DNA of 64,000 nt, from contig NZ_BMEQ01000008.1 of the NCBI RefSeq assembly GCF_014636775.1, positions 100,287-164,286 of the forward strand. The letters are read 5' to 3'. Positions within the stretch are counted from its first letter, which is position 1. Each line of letters opens with the position of its first letter. The notes below the pieces were generated by a model, which was given only the letters and a program-made list of their open reading frames with translations, made no database searches and had not been told where the DNA came from. Position numbers and translations under genes: made by a program. Below, piece by piece: positions 35,733-46,841 of the stretch. Source of the stretch: Kocuria dechangensis (lineage in GTDB: Bacteria > Actinomycetota > Actinomycetes > Actinomycetales > Micrococcaceae).

Positions 35733-37790
35733 GTGGCCGACCCGGAGAGCTACCGTCCCGCCCGCCGGGAAATCCCCACCGACCCGGGGGTCTACCGCTT
35801 CCGCGACGAGTACGGGCGCGTCGTCTACGTGGGCAAGGCCAAGAACCTCCGCAACCGGCTGAGCTCCTACTTCGCGCCGCTGCACGCCCTGAGCCCCAAG
35901 ACCCGGGCGATGGTCACGACCGCGGCCGGCGTCGAGTGGACCGTGGTGGGCAGCGAGCTGGAGTCCCTGCAGCTCGAGTACACGTGGATCAAGGAGTTCA
36001 AGCCCCGGTTCAACATCGCGTACCGGGACGACAAGTCCTACCCGTACCTCGCCGTGACCATGGCCGAGAAGGTGCCGCGGGCCCAGGTGGTGCGGGGGGA
36101 GAAGAGGAAGGGCAACCGCTACTTCGGCCCCTACTCCCAGGCCTGGGCCATCCGCGAGACCCTCGACGCCCTGCTGCGCGTCTTCCCCGTCCGGACCTGC
36201 TCCAAGGGCGTCTACCGGCGTGCCGAGCAGTCCGGGCGACCGTGCCTCCTCGGCTACATCGACAAGTGCTCGGCCCCGTGCGTGGGACGGATCTCCGAGG
36301 AGGACCACTACGCCCTGGCCGACGACCTGTGCCGGTTCATGGCCGGGCACGCGACGCCCTTCATCAAGGAGCTGCAGCGGCAGATGCAGGAGGCCGCGGC
36401 GGCCATGGACTTCGAGACCGCCGCCGCGCGCCGGGACGACATCGCCGCGCTGGAGAAGGCGTTCGAGCGCAACGCCGTGGTCCTCTCCGACAGCACCGAC
36501 GCGGACTTCTTCGCCCTCGCGGAGGACGAGCTGGAGGCCGCCGTCCAGGTCTTCCACGTCCGCGGCGGCCGCATCCGCGGCCAGCGCGGCTGGGTGACCG
36601 AGAAGGTCGAGGAGGCCGACGGCGGACGCCTGCTGGAGCAGCTGCTCGAGCAGGTCTACGGCGAGACCGCCACCGAGGCCGCGGAGAGCGCCGACGCCGC
36701 GCAGGCCGCCGCGCCCCCGGAGCCGCGCGGCTCCAAGCACCGGCCCTCCGCCGAGCTCGCCTACCGCGAGGACGCCATCCCGCGCACGGTGCTGCTCTCC
36801 GAGCCCGCCGACAACGCCGACCGGCTCGAGGAGTGGCTCTCTGGCCTGCGCGGCTCCCGGGTCAGCCTCGCCGTCCCGCAGCGCGGGGAGAAGGCCCACC
36901 TCATGGAGACCGTCCAGGAGAACGCCCGGCAGGCGCTGAAGCTGCACAAGTCCAAGCGGGCCGGGGACATCACGACCCGCTCGGCGTCCCTGCAGGAGCT
37001 GCAGGAGGCGCTGGGCATCCCCGTGCCGCTGATGCGCATCGAGTGCTACGACATCTCGCACGTGCAGGGCACCAATGTCGTCGCCTCGATGGTCGTGTTC
37101 GAGGACGGGCTGCCGCGGAAGGCCGACTACCGCAAGTTCTCCGTCACGGGGGAGGCCGCCCGGGACGACACCGCCTCGATGTACGACGTCATCTCCCGCC
37201 GCTTCCGCCGCCACCTCGAGGAGAAGGCCGAGCGGGAGGCCGCAGGCCCCCGCACCGGGCAGGTCGAGGCCCACGAGGAGAGCCGGGAGCGGGCGCGGTT
37301 CGCGTACCCGCCCAGCCTCGTGGTCGTCGACGGCGGCCCGCCCCAGGTGGCCGCGGCCGCGCGGGCGCTGGCCGACCTCGGCATCGACGACGTCCACGTC
37401 ATCGGCCTGGCCAAGCGGCTCGAGGAGGTGTGGGTCCCGGACGACGAGTTCCCGGTGATCCTCCCGCGCGCCAGCCAGGGCCTGTACCTGCTGCAGCGGA
37501 TCCGCGACGAGGCGCACCGCTTCGCCATCACCTTCCACCGCAAGAAGCGCTCCTCCGCCATGACCGTCTCGGTGCTCGACGACCTGCCGGGGGTGGGCCC
37601 GGCCAAGCAGAAGGCGCTGCTCAAGCACTTCGGCTCCGTGAAGAAGCTCAAGGTGGCCCGGGTCGAGGAGATCGAGCAGGTCCCCGGCTTCGGGCGCACG
37701 CTCGCGGAGAAGGTCGCCGCCGCGCTGCAGTCCCAGGAGGCGGACACCGCCCCGGCCGTGAACATGACCACGGGCGAGGTGCTGTCCTGA
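35733..37790 (+). CDS. uvrC: UvrABC excinuclease subunit C
   Basis: UvrC makes both incisions around UvrB-bound damage. The 685-residue protein has a GIY-YIG nuclease domain at the N-terminus (PGVYRF then [14 protein letters not shown], residues about 15-40), a UVR motif near 215-245, an RNase H-like domain with CYDISHVQG near 435 and VVDGGPPQV near 530, and C-terminal helix-hairpin-helix pairs ([16 protein letters not shown]). An Ala/Glu-rich linker near residues 310-330 is a local insertion. The GTG start has AGGAG 7 nt upstream. It is immediately downstream of the HAD gene and heads into rapZ-yvcK-whiA, the usual actinobacterial order. Confidence 0.98.
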   Translation: MADPESYRPARREIPTDPGVYRFRDEYGRVVYVGKAKNLRNRLSSYFAPLHALSPKTRAMVTTAAGVEWTVVGSELESLQLEYTWIKEFKPRFNIAYRDDKSYPYLAVTMAEKVPRAQVVRGEKRKGNRYFGPYSQAWAIRETLDALLRVFPVRTCSKGVYRRAEQSGRPCLLGYIDKCSAPCVGRISEEDHYALADDLCRFMAGHATPFIKELQRQMQEAAAAMDFETAAARRDDIAALEKAFERNAVVLSDSTDADFFALAEDELEAAVQVFHVRGGRIRGQRGWVTEKVEEADGGRLLEQLLEQVYGETATEAAESADAAQAAAPPEPRGSKHRPSAELAYREDAIPRTVLLSEPADNADRLEEWLSGLRGSRVSLAVPQRGEKAHLMETVQENARQALKLHKSKRAGDITTRSASLQELQEALGIPVPLMRIECYDISHVQGTNVVASMVVFEDGLPRKADYRKFSVTGEAARDDTASMYDVISRRFRRHLEEKAEREAAGPRTGQVEAHEESRERARFAYPPSLVVVDGGPPQVAAAARALADLGIDDVHVIGLAKRLEEVWVPDDEFPVILPRASQGLYLLQRIRDEAHRFAITFHRKKRSSAMTVSVLDDLPGVGPAKQKALLKHFGSVKKLKVARVEEIEQVPGFGRTLAEKVAAALQSQEADTAPAVNMTTGEVLS

Positions 37791-37911
37791 GCCGGGCTGC
37801 GCCGACACGATCGCGAACTTGGTTAGGCTGGGACGGGGCTGCCGTGCGGGCCGGGCACCGGCCCGGAGGGCGCGGACGGACGAGCGGCACGAGACGGAAG
37901 ACGGAGACACC

Positions 37912-38838
37912 ATGAGCGAGCAGACCACCGGAGCGAGCCCCGGGACGGCGGACGAGCTGGACCCCGTCCGGCCGACCAGCGCGGAGCTGCTCATCGTCAC
38001 CGGCATGTCCGGGGCCGGGCGCAGCACCACCGCCAACGCCCTCGAGGACCTCGGCTGGTACGTTGTCGACAACCTGCCCCCGCAGATGCTGCGCACCCTG
38101 GCCGATCTCGTGGCCCGCACCCCGCAGGCGCTGCCGCGGCTGGCGGTCGTCATCGACGTCCGCGGCAAGGCCCTGTTCAGCGACATGCGGGAGACGCTCG
38201 CCGCGCTCCAGGCCTCCGCCGTGGACTTCTCCGTGCTGTTCCTCGACGCCGCCGACGAGGTCCTCGTCTCCCGCTACGAGCACCAGCGCCGCCCGCACCC
38301 CCTCCAGGCGGGGGGCAGGATCCTCGACGGGATCAAGGCCGAGCGGGCGCTGCTGAAGGACCTCAAGGACTCGGCCGACGTGGTGCTCGACACCTCCGGC
38401 TTCAACGTCCACGCGCTGTCCAAGGCCGTGGCGGACCTCTTCTCCGCGGACGGGCCCGTGGTGCTGCGCCTGACCGTGCTCAGCTTCGGCTTCAAGTACG
38501 GGGTGCCCGCGGACGCCAACTACGTGGCCGACGTGCGGTTCATCCCGAACCCGCACTGGGTCCCCGCGCTGCGCCCGCACACCGGCAAGGACCCGGAGGT
38601 GCGGGACTACGTCTTCCAGGACGAGGGGCCCCGCCTCTTCGTCGACCGCTTCGTCTCGATGCTGGAGCCCGTCCTGGAGGGGTACCGTACGGAGAACAAG
38701 CACTACGCCACCATCGCGATCGGCTGCACGGGAGGGAAGCACCGCTCCGTGGCCGTGAGCGAGGAGATCGCCCGCCGGCTCGCCAAGCTGCCGTACGTGA
38801 CCGTCAACATCCAGCACCGCGACATGGGCCGGGAGTGA
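37912..38838 (+). CDS. rapZ: RapZ family nucleotide-binding protein
   Basis: The 308-residue P-loop protein has GMSGAGRST near residue 32 and VVDNLPP near 52. The C-terminal domain shows [10 protein letters not shown] near 200, [10 protein letters not shown] near 216 and [11 protein letters not shown] near 275, the RapZ signatures. In Enterobacteria RapZ is an RNA adaptor controlling amino-sugar synthesis; in actinobacteria its role is less clear, but it is nearly always next to yvcK and whiA. The ATG at 37912 has GGAGA upstream. An additional upstream box, TTAGGCT near 37821, may be its promoter. Confidence 0.95.
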   Translation: MSEQTTGASPGTADELDPVRPTSAELLIVTGMSGAGRSTTANALEDLGWYVVDNLPPQMLRTLADLVARTPQALPRLAVVIDVRGKALFSDMRETLAALQASAVDFSVLFLDAADEVLVSRYEHQRRPHPLQAGGRILDGIKAERALLKDLKDSADVVLDTSGFNVHALSKAVADLFSADGPVVLRLTVLSFGFKYGVPADANYVADVRFIPNPHWVPALRPHTGKDPEVRDYVFQDEGPRLFVDRFVSMLEPVLEGYRTENKHYATIAIGCTGGKHRSVAVSEEIARRLAKLPYVTVNIQHRDMGRE

Positions 38839-38869
38839 CCGGCTCGCCCTGACCCCCATTGGACCATCC

Positions 38870-39952
38870 ATGACCCACCCACCGACCGGCACCTTCCCCC
38901 GGCTGCCGCTCAGCTCCCGCGCCGACGCGGACCCGCACCACTCGCCCGACGCGGCCCGCCGCCCCGGCGGCGGGAGCACCTCCGTGGTCGCCCTCGGCGG
39001 CGGACACGGCCTCTCCGCGAACCTGTCGGCGCTGCGGCGGATCACCCCTGCCGTCACCGCGGTCGTCACGGTGGCCGACGACGGGGGCTCGTCCGGGCGG
39101 CTGCGCAGCGAGCTCGGCGTCCTCCCGCCGGGGGACCTCCGGATGGCGCTGGCCGCGCTGTGCGACGACTCCGAGTGGGGCCGGACCTGGCGCGACGTCA
39201 TGCAGCACCGTTTCAGCTCGACCCCCGAGCGGACCACCACGCTGGACAACCACGCCCTGGGCAACCTGCTCATCGTGACCCTCTGGGAGCTGCTGGGCGA
39301 TCCCGTCGCCGGCCTCGAGTGGGCGGGGGCGCTGCTCGGCGCCCGGGGCCGCGTCCTGCCCATGTCCACCCATCCCCTCGTCATCGAGGGCGACGTCCCC
39401 GCCCTCGCCCCGGGAGCGGCCCCGCTCGCCACGGGATGCTCCGCGGACCCGGCGAGCCTCCGCACGGTGACGGGCCAGTCCCGCCTGGCGAAGGAGGCCG
39501 ACGTCTGCAACGTCCGCCTCGTGCCCCCCGACGCCCCGGCGTGCCCCGAGGCCGTCGAGGCGGTCGGCGCGGCCGACTGGGTGGTCCTCGGCCCCGGCTC
39601 CTGGCACACGTCCGTGCTGCCGCACCTGCTGCTGCCCGAGCTGGGCGAGGCGATCTGCCGGACCCCCGGGCGGCGCTGCGTCACGCTCAACCTCTCCCCG
39701 GACACCGAGACCCGGGGCAAGACCGCCGCGGACCACCTGCGGGTGCTGCGGGACTACTGCCCCGACCTCACCCTGGACGTGGTGCTCGCGGACCCCTCCG
39801 CGACCGAGGACCCGGGCGACCTCCAGGAGGTCGCCGCGACGCTCGGCGCCGAGGTCTTCTACGCCGACGTCCGCACCGGCCCCGGCAGCGCGGTGCACAA
39901 CTCGCTGAAGCTCGCCGCCGCGTACGAGGAGATCTTCGGCCGCCACTGCTGA
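38870..39952 (+). CDS. yvcK: YvcK/gluconeogenesis factor family protein
   Basis: The 360-residue protein belongs to the CofD-like/YvcK family: [17 protein letters not shown] at residues 40-56, [12 protein letters not shown] near 70, PPGDLRMAL near 86, DNHALGNL near 123 and [11 protein letters not shown] near 238. YvcK binds UDP-GlcNAc-type nucleotide sugars and is needed for growth on gluconeogenic carbon and for wall synthesis in the species studied. It lies between rapZ (31-base gap) and whiA. The N-terminal 37 residues are Pro/Arg-rich and not part of the fold. Confidence 0.95.
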   Translation: MTHPPTGTFPRLPLSSRADADPHHSPDAARRPGGGSTSVVALGGGHGLSANLSALRRITPAVTAVVTVADDGGSSGRLRSELGVLPPGDLRMALAALCDDSEWGRTWRDVMQHRFSSTPERTTTLDNHALGNLLIVTLWELLGDPVAGLEWAGALLGARGRVLPMSTHPLVIEGDVPALAPGAAPLATGCSADPASLRTVTGQSRLAKEADVCNVRLVPPDAPACPEAVEAVGAADWVVLGPGSWHTSVLPHLLLPELGEAICRTPGRRCVTLNLSPDTETRGKTAADHLRVLRDYCPDLTLDVVLADPSATEDPGDLQEVAATLGAEVFYADVRTGPGSAVHNSLKLAAAYEEIFGRHC

Positions 39953-40092
39953 GCGCCGGGCCCCCGGGCGGTCCCCACCGCGCACCGCCCGGGGCCCGGA
40001 CCCCCCGGCACGCACCCCGGACAGCCCCTGAACATCCCCCTTCGTTCTCCCGTCTCCCCAGGAGACGCCCCAAGCCCCAGGAAAGGAACCGC

Positions 40093-41073
40093 GTGGCCCT
40101 GACGTCATCGGTCAAGGAAGAACTGTCCCGCCTCGAGGTCAAGAAGTCCTCCGAGCGGCGGGCCGAACTCTCCGCCCTGCTCCGCTTCTCCGGCGGACTG
40201 CACATCGTCTCCGGCCGGATCGTGATCGAGTCCGAGGTGGACTCCGCGGCCACGGCCCGCCGCATCCGCCGCGCCGTCACCGAGGTGTTCGGCCACGCGA
40301 GCGAGCTCGTCGTCGTCTCCGGCGGCGGGCTGCGGCGCGGGAGCTCCTACGTGGTCCGGGTCGTCGAGGACGGCGAGGCCCTGGCCCGCCAGACCGGTCT
40401 GCTCGACTCCCGGGGCCGCCCGGTCCGCGGCCTGCCGCCGGCCGTGGTCAGCGGCGCCGTGGCGGACGCCGAGGCCGTGCTGCGCGGGGCGTTCCTGGCG
40501 CACGGCTCCCTCACCGAGCCCGGCCGCTCGGCCGCCATGGAGTTCACGTGCCCGGGCCCTGAGGCCGCCCTCGCCCTGGTGGGCGCCGCCCGCCGGCTCG
40601 GCGTGCTGGCCAAGGCTCGCGAGGTGCGCGGCGTGGACCGCGTGGTGATCCGGGACGGCGACGCCATCGCGGCGCTGCTCACGCGCATGGGCGCCCACCA
40701 GACCCTGTTCCAGTGGGAGGACCGGCGGATGCGCAAGGAGGTCCGCGCCACCGCCAACCGCCTCGCCAACTTCGACGACGCGAACCTGCGCCGTTCGGCC
40801 CAGGCCGCCGTGGCCGCCGGCGCGCGCGTCGAGCGCGCCCTGGAGATCCTCGGCGACGAGGTCCCGGAGCACCTGCGGCTGGCGGGGGAGCTGCGGCTGT
40901 CCAACAAGCAGGCCAGCCTCGACGAGCTCGGCCGGCTCGCCGACCCGCCGCTGACCAAGGACGCCATCGCCGGACGGATCCGGCGGCTGCTCGCCATGGC
41001 CGACCGCCGGGCGGAGGAGCTGCGGATCCCCGGCACGGACACCGGGGTGGGCACGGGCGCTCCCGTCGCCTGA
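40093..41073 (+). CDS. whiA: WhiA DNA-binding regulator
   Basis: The 326-residue protein has an N-terminal LAGLIDADG-like homing-endonuclease fold without the catalytic residues and a C-terminal helix-turn-helix ([32 protein letters not shown], residues about 275-305). Typical pieces are the N-terminal ELSRLEV and [17 protein letters not shown]. WhiA controls sporulation septation in Streptomyces; in non-sporulating relatives it affects division and chromosome maintenance. The GTG start at 40093 has AAAGGA 8 nt upstream. It is the last gene before a terminator and the glycolysis operon. Confidence 0.97.
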   Translation: MALTSSVKEELSRLEVKKSSERRAELSALLRFSGGLHIVSGRIVIESEVDSAATARRIRRAVTEVFGHASELVVVSGGGLRRGSSYVVRVVEDGEALARQTGLLDSRGRPVRGLPPAVVSGAVADAEAVLRGAFLAHGSLTEPGRSAAMEFTCPGPEAALALVGAARRLGVLAKAREVRGVDRVVIRDGDAIAALLTRMGAHQTLFQWEDRRMRKEVRATANRLANFDDANLRRSAQAAVAAGARVERALEILGDEVPEHLRLAGELRLSNKQASLDELGRLADPPLTKDAIAGRIRRLLAMADRRAEELRIPGTDTGVGTGAPVA

Positions 41074-41090
41074 ACCCCGCGCCGGCCGAA

Positions 41091-41138
41091 GCGCCGGTCC
41101 CCGCGCCGGTCCCCGCGCCGGTCCCCGCGCCGGTCCCC
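41091..41138. repeat. Four tandem copies of GCGCCGGTCCCC
   Basis: Four perfect 12-bp units lie just after the whiA stop and run into the left arm of its terminator. They are non-coding and their number is likely to vary. Confidence 0.9.
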
Positions 41139-41172
41139 GCGCCCGCCGTCCTCCCGGACGGCGGGCGCGGGG
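41135..41172 (+). terminator. whiA terminator
   Basis: A perfect 17-bp stem with a TCCC loop precedes the unusually AT-rich gap promoter region. Confidence 0.8.
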
Positions 41173-41275
41173 CGTTTCACCCTGGGCGGGGAAGCCCACA
41201 TGCTCTCTGTGGGATCGGGTCCAGACGTCTTCTTTGATGTGGTTTTGTGTGGGTTTGGGAAGAATTTTCGGTTAA

Positions 41276-42370
<1,095 letters not shown>

Positions 42371-42396
42371 TCCCCGGTTGCGCGCGGGCCCCGGGG

Positions 42397-42402
42397 TAGG
42401 GT
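42397..42402 (+). promoter_or_regulatory. -10 box of a possible internal leaderless pgk transcript
   Basis: TAGGGT is 7 nt before the pgk ATG. The spacer GAGAGGC is too close to the start to be a good ribosome-binding site. Confidence 0.35.
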
Positions 42403-42409
42403 GAGAGGC

Positions 42410-43633
42410 ATGGCACATGCACTTGACGAACTCATCGCCGACGGCGTGGCCGGGCGCCGCGTCCTCGTCCGTTCCGACCTGAACGTCCCCCTGGACGGCT
42501 CCACGGTCACCGACGACGGACGCGTGCGCGCGTCCCTGCCGGTCCTGAAGAAGCTGGCCGACGCCGGGGCCCGCGTCATCGTGATGGCGCACCTCGGCCG
42601 GCCCAAGGGACAGCCGGATCCGAAGTACTCGATCGCCCCCGCCGCCGAGAAGCTCGCCGAGCTGGCGGACTTCCCGGTGCGGATCGCGACCGACGTGGTC
42701 GGGGAGGACGCGCGGGCCAAGGCCGCGGCCCTGGCCGACGGCGAGGTCCTGGTGATCGAGAACGTCCGCTTCGACGCCCGCGAGACCTCGAAGGACGACG
42801 CCGAGCGCGGCGCCTTCGCGGACGAGCTGGCCGCCCTGACCGGTGACGACGGCGCGTACGTGGACGACGCCTTCGGCGCGGTGCACCGCAAGCACGCCTC
42901 CGTCTTCGACATCGCCCAGCGGCTCCCGGCCTACCTGGGCGACCTGGTCAAGCGCGAGCTCGACGTCCTCACCAAGGTGGTCTCCGACCCGGAGCGCCCC
43001 TTCGTGGTGGTCATGGGCGGGTCCAAGGTCTCGGACAAGCTCGCGGTGATCGAGAACCTGATCGGCAAGGCCGACTCGCTGCTCATCGGCGGCGGGATGG
43101 TCTTCACGTTCCTCGCCGCCCAGGGCCACCCGGTCGGGGGCTCCCTGCTGGAGAAGGACCAGATCGAGACCGTGAAGGACTACCTCGAGAAGGCCCCCGC
43201 GGCCGGCACCAAGATCATCCTGCCGGTGGACATCGTCTACGCGGCGAAGTTCGCCGCCGACGCCGACCACGAGGTCCGGCCGGTCGACGCCATCGAGTCC
43301 GGCAGGATCGGCGCCTCGGGGCTCGGCCTCGACATCGGCCCGGAGTCCGCGAAGCTGTTCGCCGACAAGATCAAGGGCGCCAGGACGGTGTTCTGGAACG
43401 GCCCGGCGGGCGTGTTCGAGATGGAGGCCTTCGCCGGCGGCACCCGCGCGGTGGCCGAGGCCATCGTCGCCTCGGACGCCATGAGCGTGATCGGCGGCGG
43501 CGACTCCGCCTCGGCCGTGCGCAACCTGGGCTTCTCCGACGACCAGTTCGGCCACATCTCCACCGGCGGCGGCGCGTCGCTGGAGTTCATCGAGGGCAAG
43601 GAGCTGCCCGGCGTCGTCGCCCTCGGCGTCTGA
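42410..43633 (+). CDS. pgk: Phosphoglycerate kinase
   Basis: It transfers the acyl phosphate of 1,3-bisphosphoglycerate to ADP. The 407-residue, two-domain protein has the N-terminal signature [11 protein letters not shown] near residue 19, HLGRPKG near 62, the hinge region [13 protein letters not shown] near 203 and the nucleotide-site GGGDSASAV near 363. The length is normal. It follows gap by 39 bases and may also have its own promoter at 42397. A 15-bp hairpin separates it from tpiA. Confidence 0.98.
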   Translation: MAHALDELIADGVAGRRVLVRSDLNVPLDGSTVTDDGRVRASLPVLKKLADAGARVIVMAHLGRPKGQPDPKYSIAPAAEKLAELADFPVRIATDVVGEDARAKAAALADGEVLVIENVRFDARETSKDDAERGAFADELAALTGDDGAYVDDAFGAVHRKHASVFDIAQRLPAYLGDLVKRELDVLTKVVSDPERPFVVVMGGSKVSDKLAVIENLIGKADSLLIGGGMVFTFLAAQGHPVGGSLLEKDQIETVKDYLEKAPAAGTKIILPVDIVYAAKFAADADHEVRPVDAIESGRIGASGLGLDIGPESAKLFADKIKGARTVFWNGPAGVFEMEAFAGGTRAVAEAIVASDAMSVIGGGDSASAVRNLGFSDDQFGHISTGGGASLEFIEGKELPGVVALGV

Positions 43634-43656
43634 CCCCCGGGCTCCACCACCACGGC

Positions 43657-43696
43657 GGAAGGGCACCCCGGAGCACCACGCCCGGGGTGCCCTTCC
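43657..43696 (+). terminator. Hairpin between pgk and tpiA
   Basis: Perfect 15-bp arms (GGAAGGGCACCCCGG and complement) with a 10-nt loop sit in the middle of the glycolytic series. It may act as a partial terminator or as 3' protection of the upstream mRNA. Confidence 0.65.
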
Positions 43697-43744
43697 CGCA
43701 CACCGCACGACCAGCGGCGCACCCGCCGCGGACAGGAACATCAG

Positions 43745-44560
43745 ATGACCTCGCAGACCGACGGAACGTTCGACCGCACGCCGCTGATCGCCGGCAACTG
43801 GAAGATGAACATGGACCACGTCCAGGGCATCGCGCTCCTGCAGAAGCTGGCGTGGACCCTGGACGACGCCAAGCACGACTACGCGCGCGCCGAGGTGGCC
43901 GTCTTCCCGCCCTTCACCGACCTGCGCTCCGTGCAGACCCTCGTGGACGGCGACGACCTGCGCGTCGTCTACGGCGCCCAGGACCTCTCCGACCAGGACT
44001 CCGGCGCCTACACCGGCGACATCTCGGGGCAGTTCCTCGCCAAGCTCGGCTGCACCTACGTGCTCGTGGGCCACTCCGAGCGCCGCACGATCCACGGCGA
44101 GACCGACGCGCTGTGCAACGCCAAGATCGCCGCCGCCCACCGCCACGGCCTCGTCCCGGTGCTGTGCGTGGGCGAGGGCCTCGAGGTCCGCCAGGCCGGC
44201 GAGCACGTGGCGCACACCCTCGAGCAGCTGCGCGGGTCCATCGCGGGCCTCGACGCCCAGCGCGTCGCCGAGCTCGTGGTCGCCTACGAGCCCGTGTGGG
44301 CCATCGGCACCGGCGAGGTCGCCGGGCCCGAGGACGCCCAGGAGATGGCCGCGGCGATCCGCGCCGAGCTCGCCTCCCTCTACGACGACGGGACCGCGGC
44401 GAAGACCCGCGTCCTCTACGGCGGGTCGGTGAAGTCCTCCAACGTGGGCCAGATCCTGCAGGGCAAGGACGTGGACGGCGCGCTCGTGGGCGGGGCCAGC
44501 CTCGACGCCGAGGAGTTTGCTAGCATTGCCAGGTTCGAGCAGCACCTCGTGACCGACTGA
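43745..44560 (+). CDS. tpiA: Triose-phosphate isomerase
   Basis: It interconverts dihydroxyacetone phosphate and glyceraldehyde 3-phosphate. The 271-residue TIM barrel has AGNWKMN near residue 16 (catalytic Lys), VGHSERR near 103 (catalytic His) and the active-site [11 protein letters not shown] near 180 (catalytic Glu), plus [10 protein letters not shown] near 222. The N-terminus has about 12 extra residues before PLIAGNW, commonly seen in this group. It is followed after 70 bases by secG, a neighbour pair widely kept in bacteria. Confidence 0.98.
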   Translation: MTSQTDGTFDRTPLIAGNWKMNMDHVQGIALLQKLAWTLDDAKHDYARAEVAVFPPFTDLRSVQTLVDGDDLRVVYGAQDLSDQDSGAYTGDISGQFLAKLGCTYVLVGHSERRTIHGETDALCNAKIAAAHRHGLVPVLCVGEGLEVRQAGEHVAHTLEQLRGSIAGLDAQRVAELVVAYEPVWAIGTGEVAGPEDAQEMAAAIRAELASLYDDGTAAKTRVLYGGSVKSSNVGQILQGKDVDGALVGGASLDAEEFASIARFEQHLVTD

Positions 44561-44630
44561 TCACGAGCCCTGCCCGTCCGCGCCCGCCCCGGGCGCGGCT
44601 GCTCGCGTCCGACCCCGAGGGAAGGCCCCA

Positions 44631-44888
44631 GTGGAAATTCTGCAGACCGTGCTCCTGGTGATCATCGTGGTCACGAGCCTCCTGGCCGTCCTGCTCGTGC
44701 TCCTGAACAAGGGCAAGGGCGGAGGACTCTCCGACATGTTCGGCGGCGGCATGACCCAGTCCCTCAACACCTCGGGCGTGGCCCAGAAGAACCTGATCCG
44801 GCTCACCACCGCCACGGCCGTGGTGTGGGCGCTGTCGATCGCCGCGTACGCGCTGACGATGCGTTTCGCCGAGACCGCGGCCGTCTGA
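44631..44888 (+). CDS. secG: Preprotein translocase subunit SecG
   Basis: This 85-residue membrane subunit of the SecYEG channel has two helices (about residues 2-24 and 57-78), separated by a conserved loop containing NKGKGGGLSDMFGGGM. The GTG start follows a GAGGGAAGG purine tract. It ends the rightward block and is followed by one of the strongest hairpins in the window. Loss of SecG is usually tolerated, but it speeds protein export. Confidence 0.95.
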   Translation: MEILQTVLLVIIVVTSLLAVLLVLLNKGKGGGLSDMFGGGMTQSLNTSGVAQKNLIRLTTATAVVWALSIAAYALTMRFAETAAV

Positions 44889-44912
44889 GCCGACCGGCCC
44901 CGACCGCCCACT

Positions 44913-44962
44913 GACCCCGGTCCTCGGGGGCCCGACATCCCGGGCCCCCGAGGACCGGGGTC
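44913..44962. terminator. 22-bp terminator between secG and pgl
   Basis: A perfect 22-bp stem with a 6-nt loop (ACATCC) lies between the convergent ends of secG and the pentose-phosphate operon, and can stop both. Confidence 0.88.
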
Positions 44963-45039
44963 GGTGTCGTTCTCGCTGCCGTTTCCCGGCGCCGCCCGAC
45001 GGGCGCCGCCTGCCGGCCCGGCCCGTCGGGGAGGGGCCG

Positions 45040-45789
45040 TCAGCGGGGCAGGCAGTCCTCGGTCACGAGCAGCAGCGTCTCCTCGGTCCCGCGCACGCCC
45101 GCGCCGGGCGTCCCGTCCAGCGGGGCCCCGGCGCGCACGGCCGCCACGGCCCCGGCCTTGTCGGCCCCAGCCACGACGAACCAGATCTGCTCCGCCGCGT
45201 TGATCAGCGGCAGGGTCATGGTCACCCGGTCCGGAGGCGGCTTGGGCGAGTCGTGCACGGCGAGGACGGTGGCGTCGTCGTCGTGGACGTGCGGGCGGCC
45301 CGGGAAGAGGGAGGCGACGTGCCCGTCCGGGCCCAGGCCCAGCAGGGCGAGGTCGAAGCGCGGGTGGCCGCCGGCCCGGTGCTCGGCGTCGGCGGCCGCG
45401 GCGAGCTCGTGCCGGTAGTCCTCCGCGGCGTCCTCGGCTGTGGCGAAGTCGTCCGTGCTGCCCATGCAGTGCACCCGGTCCGGGTTCAGGGACAGGGCAC
45501 CGGCCACGGCGTCGGCGGCCTGCCGGCAGTTGCGCTCGGGGCTGTCCTCGGCCACGAAGCGCTCGTCGGACCACCAGACGTTGACCCGGGACCAGTCGAC
45601 GCCGTCGCGGCGGGGGGAGGCGGCGAGCGCCGCCAGCGCCGCGGCGCCCATGGTCCCGCCGGTCAGCACGACCGTGGTCTCGCCGCGCTCCTCCTGGGCC
45701 GCGGCGAGGACCGTGAGCGCGCGGTCGGCGACGTCCGCCGCGAGGGCGGCCTTGTCCGGGTGGGCAATCGTCTCCAGGTGCCCGCTCAC
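45040..45789 (-). CDS. pgl: 6-phosphogluconolactonase
   Basis: It hydrolyses 6-phosphogluconolactone, the product of Zwf. The 249-residue SugAR-family protein shows VVLTGGTMGAAAL near residue 40, VNVWWSDERFV near 68, RNCRQA near 85 and LLGLGPDGHVASLFPG near 150. The GTG start at 45789 overlaps the opcA stop codon (GTGA). It is the last gene of the leftward operon zwf-opcA-pgl, so the oxidative steps are co-translated. Confidence 0.95.
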   Translation of the reverse strand: MSGHLETIAHPDKAALAADVADRALTVLAAAQEERGETTVVLTGGTMGAAALAALAASPRRDGVDWSRVNVWWSDERFVAEDSPERNCRQAADAVAGALSLNPDRVHCMGSTDDFATAEDAAEDYRHELAAAADAEHRAGGHPRFDLALLGLGPDGHVASLFPGRPHVHDDDATVLAVHDSPKPPPDRVTMTLPLINAAEQIWFVVAGADKAGAVAAVRAGAPLDGTPGAGVRGTEETLLLVTEDCLPR

Positions 45790-46841
45790 GCGTCCGCCTC
45801 CCCGCGGACCGTCGTGCTGACCGGGGAGGGGAGCTCCCCGGTGTGCTCCCGCTCGCCGCCGTGGGCGGCGAGGAAGGCGGCGGCCCCGGGGAGCATCTCG
45901 CCCGCGGTGTCCACGATCCGGGCCACGCGCACGTCCCGCAGGCCGGTGGTGAGGACCTCGCCGTAGACCTCGTCGGGGTCCAGGCGGCGCAGCTCCTCGG
46001 CCAGGCAGCCGTTGAGGTCCCGCACCGGCATCGCGACCTGCTGGTCCGGCTGGCCCGGCTGGCGCAGGACGGCCACGGCACGGCCGGGGCGCTCGAGCAC
46101 GATCTCGCCGTCGTCCCGCACGAGCGTCACGCGGTCCAGCCGCCGGGGGCCCGGCGCGTTGATGAAGGACACCTCGGCGTCCAGGCGGGTGGCCAGCCAG
46201 ACGCCGAGCAGCACGACGCTGGGGGAGCGGCCCGCTCCCTCGACCACGACCTCCCGCACGGGCGCGGGGGCGGCCTGGTCGAGGACCGCGGCCAGCTGGA
46301 TCCGCCAGTTGGTCACGCGCGTCCACGCGAGGTCGGTGTCGCCGGGCACGTACCGGGAGCTGAGGTCCTCCAGCGTCCGGAACGCGTCCACGTCCCGGGC
46401 CGAGTCCGTGATCCGGCGGTGGGCGATGCCGGCGATCGAGGTCGTCGTCGGCGAGGAGCGGGGCACGCCGTGCGGCCACCAGGCGACGATGGGGGCGTCC
46501 GGCAGCAGCAGCGCCGAGAACAGCGTCTCCGTGGGCACCGCGAGCTCGCCGTAGCCGTGCAGCAGGATCACCTCCGAGGCCCCGGCGTCCCCGCCCATGC
46601 GCAGCTGCGCGTCCAGGCGGGTGCTGTCGGCGGTGGAGTGCGCCACGTGCATGATGATCCGGCACGGGTGCTCGTGGCTCGCGAAGTTCGCGGCCTCCAG
46701 CGCGGCCTCGGAGTGCCCGGCCTGCGCCAGGATGACGAGGGTCAGGACCCGGCCCAGCGTCACGACGCCGTGCTGGTCCCGCAGCTGGTGCAGCTTCTTC
46801 TCGATGGCCGAGGTGGTGGTGTTCTCCATCGATACGATCAC
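45786..46841 (-). CDS. opcA: OpcA, glucose-6-phosphate dehydrogenase assembly protein
   Basis: OpcA is an actinobacterial/cyanobacterial protein needed for full activity of Zwf. The 351-residue protein has the N-terminal TTTSAIEKKLHQLRDQHGVVTLGRVLTLVI and a central VVAWWPHGVP-like segment (APIVAWWPHGVP near residue 120). The GTG at 46841, reading VIVSMENTTTS, was chosen over the ATG at 46829 because it gives the 4-nt overlap (GTGA) with the zwf stop and matches the usual MIV start of the family. It partners with the zwf gene just upstream; the second zwf at 943 has no opcA beside it. Confidence 0.93.
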   Translation of the reverse strand: MIVSMENTTTSAIEKKLHQLRDQHGVVTLGRVLTLVILAQAGHSEAALEAANFASHEHPCRIIMHVAHSTADSTRLDAQLRMGGDAGASEVILLHGYGELAVPTETLFSALLLPDAPIVAWWPHGVPRSSPTTTSIAGIAHRRITDSARDVDAFRTLEDLSSRYVPGDTDLAWTRVTNWRIQLAAVLDQAAPAPVREVVVEGAGRSPSVVLLGVWLATRLDAEVSFINAPGPRRLDRVTLVRDDGEIVLERPGRAVAVLRQPGQPDQQVAMPVRDLNGCLAEELRRLDPDEVYGEVLTTGLRDVRVARIVDTAGEMLPGAAAFLAAHGGEREHTGELPSPVSTTVRGEADA

